From Spizellomyces punctatus DAOM BR117 (lineage: Eukaryota > Chytridiomycota > Chytridiomycetes > Spizellomycetales > Spizellomycetaceae): a stretch of DNA of 64,000 bases. Each line of letters begins with the position of its first letter. Positions within the stretch are counted from its first letter, which is position 1. Location: positions 320,976 through 384,975 of the forward strand of contig NW_015971542.1 of the NCBI RefSeq assembly GCF_000182565.1, in the 5' to 3' direction. Below the pieces are notes generated by a model. It worked only from the letters and a program-made list of their open reading frames with translations. It searched no databases and was not told the origin of the DNA. The position numbers and the translations under genes are program-made. Shown here one piece after another: positions 62,372 to 64,000 of this stretch.

Positions 62372-64000
62372 CTATCGCTTCAAGAATGTCTTGTTGAGAA
62401 GCGACAGAATTCTGTTAACGCTCAACTGAACGTATTCTAAATCCAAAAGCTGCACGCCCATTTGCTGTTTTTCTAGGAGGTCATCCAATTTGAGGTCCAT
62501 TTCAAGAATAGCCTTTTCGCGTCCTGAGCACAGAATAAGGTCAGCGCCTCTCTTGGAAGGACCATCGGCTGATCAACGTATCTTACCTTTATAGTGTAGC
62601 GCAATAATGAATGTTCCAGGAACAGGCGACATAATATTGAAGAAAATATTTGCCCGCCTGTTATCTGGGACATTGCTCTCCACGATTATCCCGTCCTTTT
62701 CCAGCTGCGAGTGACTAAACTTATATGGTCCTTGAACCTGTCCTTTAGAGCTCTTTGTATTCACTAGCCCGCTTTGTATTCGCACGTTTTGTAGGTACGC
62801 TTTATAACTCTCGAGCTGACTTCGCAGGTAGTTGTTGTGATCAAGGATAGTCTTGTAAACAATTTCCAAACTTGCAATCTCCTTATCAACCTTTTCTCGC
62901 AGGTTACCGAGATGCACCAGTTCTTGGCGCACTTCTTCGCACATCAAGGCATGTCCATCAGCACGATCTACGACCTGCATCTCCTCCAGCTGACGGAGCA
63001 TTTCGCGCACTTTAATTCCCTTTTTGACCAAAGTCGGGTCTCGGGACGTAGCAGCGGTTTCAGCTACGCGGGGAAGGTTAATCGCAGTGCTGCCATTCGA
63101 TGATGAATTGACCGCCGCTGCCGCAAGAACCGGCATGGTTCGGAGAATTTGAACAAAAAGTGCTTTGGTGTCCATGTAGAGGATGTCGCCCTGTGTGAGT
63201 TCGCTATCAGCCATTGCTGATGGAATGTCAGTGATTGGTTGTTCCCAGCGTGAAAATAGGGGCAACACGATGGCTTTGTTTTCCGCACGCGGAACTTGGG
63301 ATGGTGCAGGCCCGAGATCATTAAGACAAATGCGGAGATGGTGCTTTTCGCTTGGACACTGTCAAGGCAAATAGGAGCACAGAGTTAGCGATTGCACACA
63401 ATCTTAACCGATCAGGGGACGGCCATACCAGAGCATCACGATGCTGAACGAGGAGTGCGTGCGTGTTGTAAATTTCGTTTAGCGTAATGTTCAGCATGAT
63501 ATCCTTTTTGGACAACGCTATATATTGATCCATCTAGAACAACGTGAGTATCGCTTAGATATGCCATGAGCCACCCACGTCAGATGTCTCATCACATACC
63601 TCCAATGCTTCATAAAAGTCTCCAACTTCACACAGGTCATTGAGGAACTTATTGATACGCGACTTGTTTTCCTCCACAAAAGGATTTAGCGAGATCATGT
63701 ATCCCTCTTTCGAATAGGTTGGTTTGTTGGCAAGATTTTGCAGCAGTTTGGCTACGAGGGTCAAGGTACGTCTAGGGTTCTTCTTCGGATTGCTCTCTAC
63801 GAGCATGTACGCGTTGGGTGTGACGATAGCCGGATTCACAAAGCGAAGGAAAAAGAAACCTCCAATGAGCGAACATATGTTGAACTCTGTAGCTTCAGGG
63901 TATTTTCGCTATTTCCAGTAAGCATCAATAACAAGAACAACACATTTGGCTACATTTTCGCTGCGACAAACCTTAGTCAATGATCGGATTTGCTTGCAGA
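62372..64000 (-). CDS. IQGAP-type RasGAP-related scaffold, C-terminal part (cut by window edge)
   Basis: The 5' end lies beyond 64000. The visible GAP-related region reads IGGFFFLRFVNPAIVTPNAY, then PRRTLTLVAKLLQNLANKPT, FVEENKSRINKFLNDLCEVG and YIALSKKDIMLNITLNEIYN. The RasGAP C-terminal domain follows after a coiled coil (VRQELVHLGNLREKVDKEIA): QGPYKFSHSQLEKDGIIVES and RRANIFFNIMSPVPGTFIIA. A last exon, joined as LHYKGADLILCSGREKAILE, ends in LLNKTFLKR at a stop complementing 62372-62374. IQGAPs bind Cdc42/Rac and actin and organise the contractile ring. They usually lack true GAP activity, which cannot be judged here because the Arg-finger region is outside. Confidence 0.9.

Overview
The window is nuclear DNA from a zoosporic (flagellated) fungus, most likely a chytrid. 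Genes are dense and intron-rich. Introns are mostly about 50-110 nt with GT..AG ends. Single proteins give the affiliation: flagellar components (RSPH10B, DRC3, IFT46) sit beside fungal-style housekeeping genes (Vps18, Cdt1, IQGAP, Alg2, cytochrome c peroxidase, PDX2). Exons were joined by eye from splice sites and family alignment remembered in outline. Joins given explicitly keep frame, and spans without joins are less exact.

Left part (1-25.4 kb): possible 3' end of a 7TM receptor; mpaB/rubber-oxygenase-like protein; Vps18 (HOPS/CORVET); phosducin-like protein; an unrecognised gene; a TilS-like protein with an altered ATP-binding loop; ADCK1-type ABC1 kinase; a mitochondrial carrier with a large low-complexity insert; a large unrecognised helical protein; mitochondrial glutamyl-tRNA synthetase.

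Middle (26.3-45.4 kb): SMYD-type SET/MYND protein; MFS transporter; RSPH10B; cytochrome c peroxidase; PDX2 glutaminase head-to-head with an intronless ATP-grasp gene; DRC3 head-to-head with IFT46; ARPC1; RPL22; NTAQ1.

Right part (45.6-64 kb): attractin-like membrane protein (CUB, kelch, PSI, TM); Cdt1; USP5/Ubp14 deubiquitinase; TFIIA large subunit; ALG2; a classical tyrosine phosphatase; the C-terminal part of IQGAP, which runs off the right edge.

At least eight neighbouring pairs are divergent, with 130-320 bp between start codons. The flagellar trio lies within 11 kb, and two of its genes share one intergenic region. I saw no transposons, CRISPR arrays, rRNA or convincing tRNA genes. No wholly new multi-gene system is evident. 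The best leads are the altered TilS, the intronless ATP-grasp gene paired with PDX2, the attractin-like receptor and two unrecognised genes.
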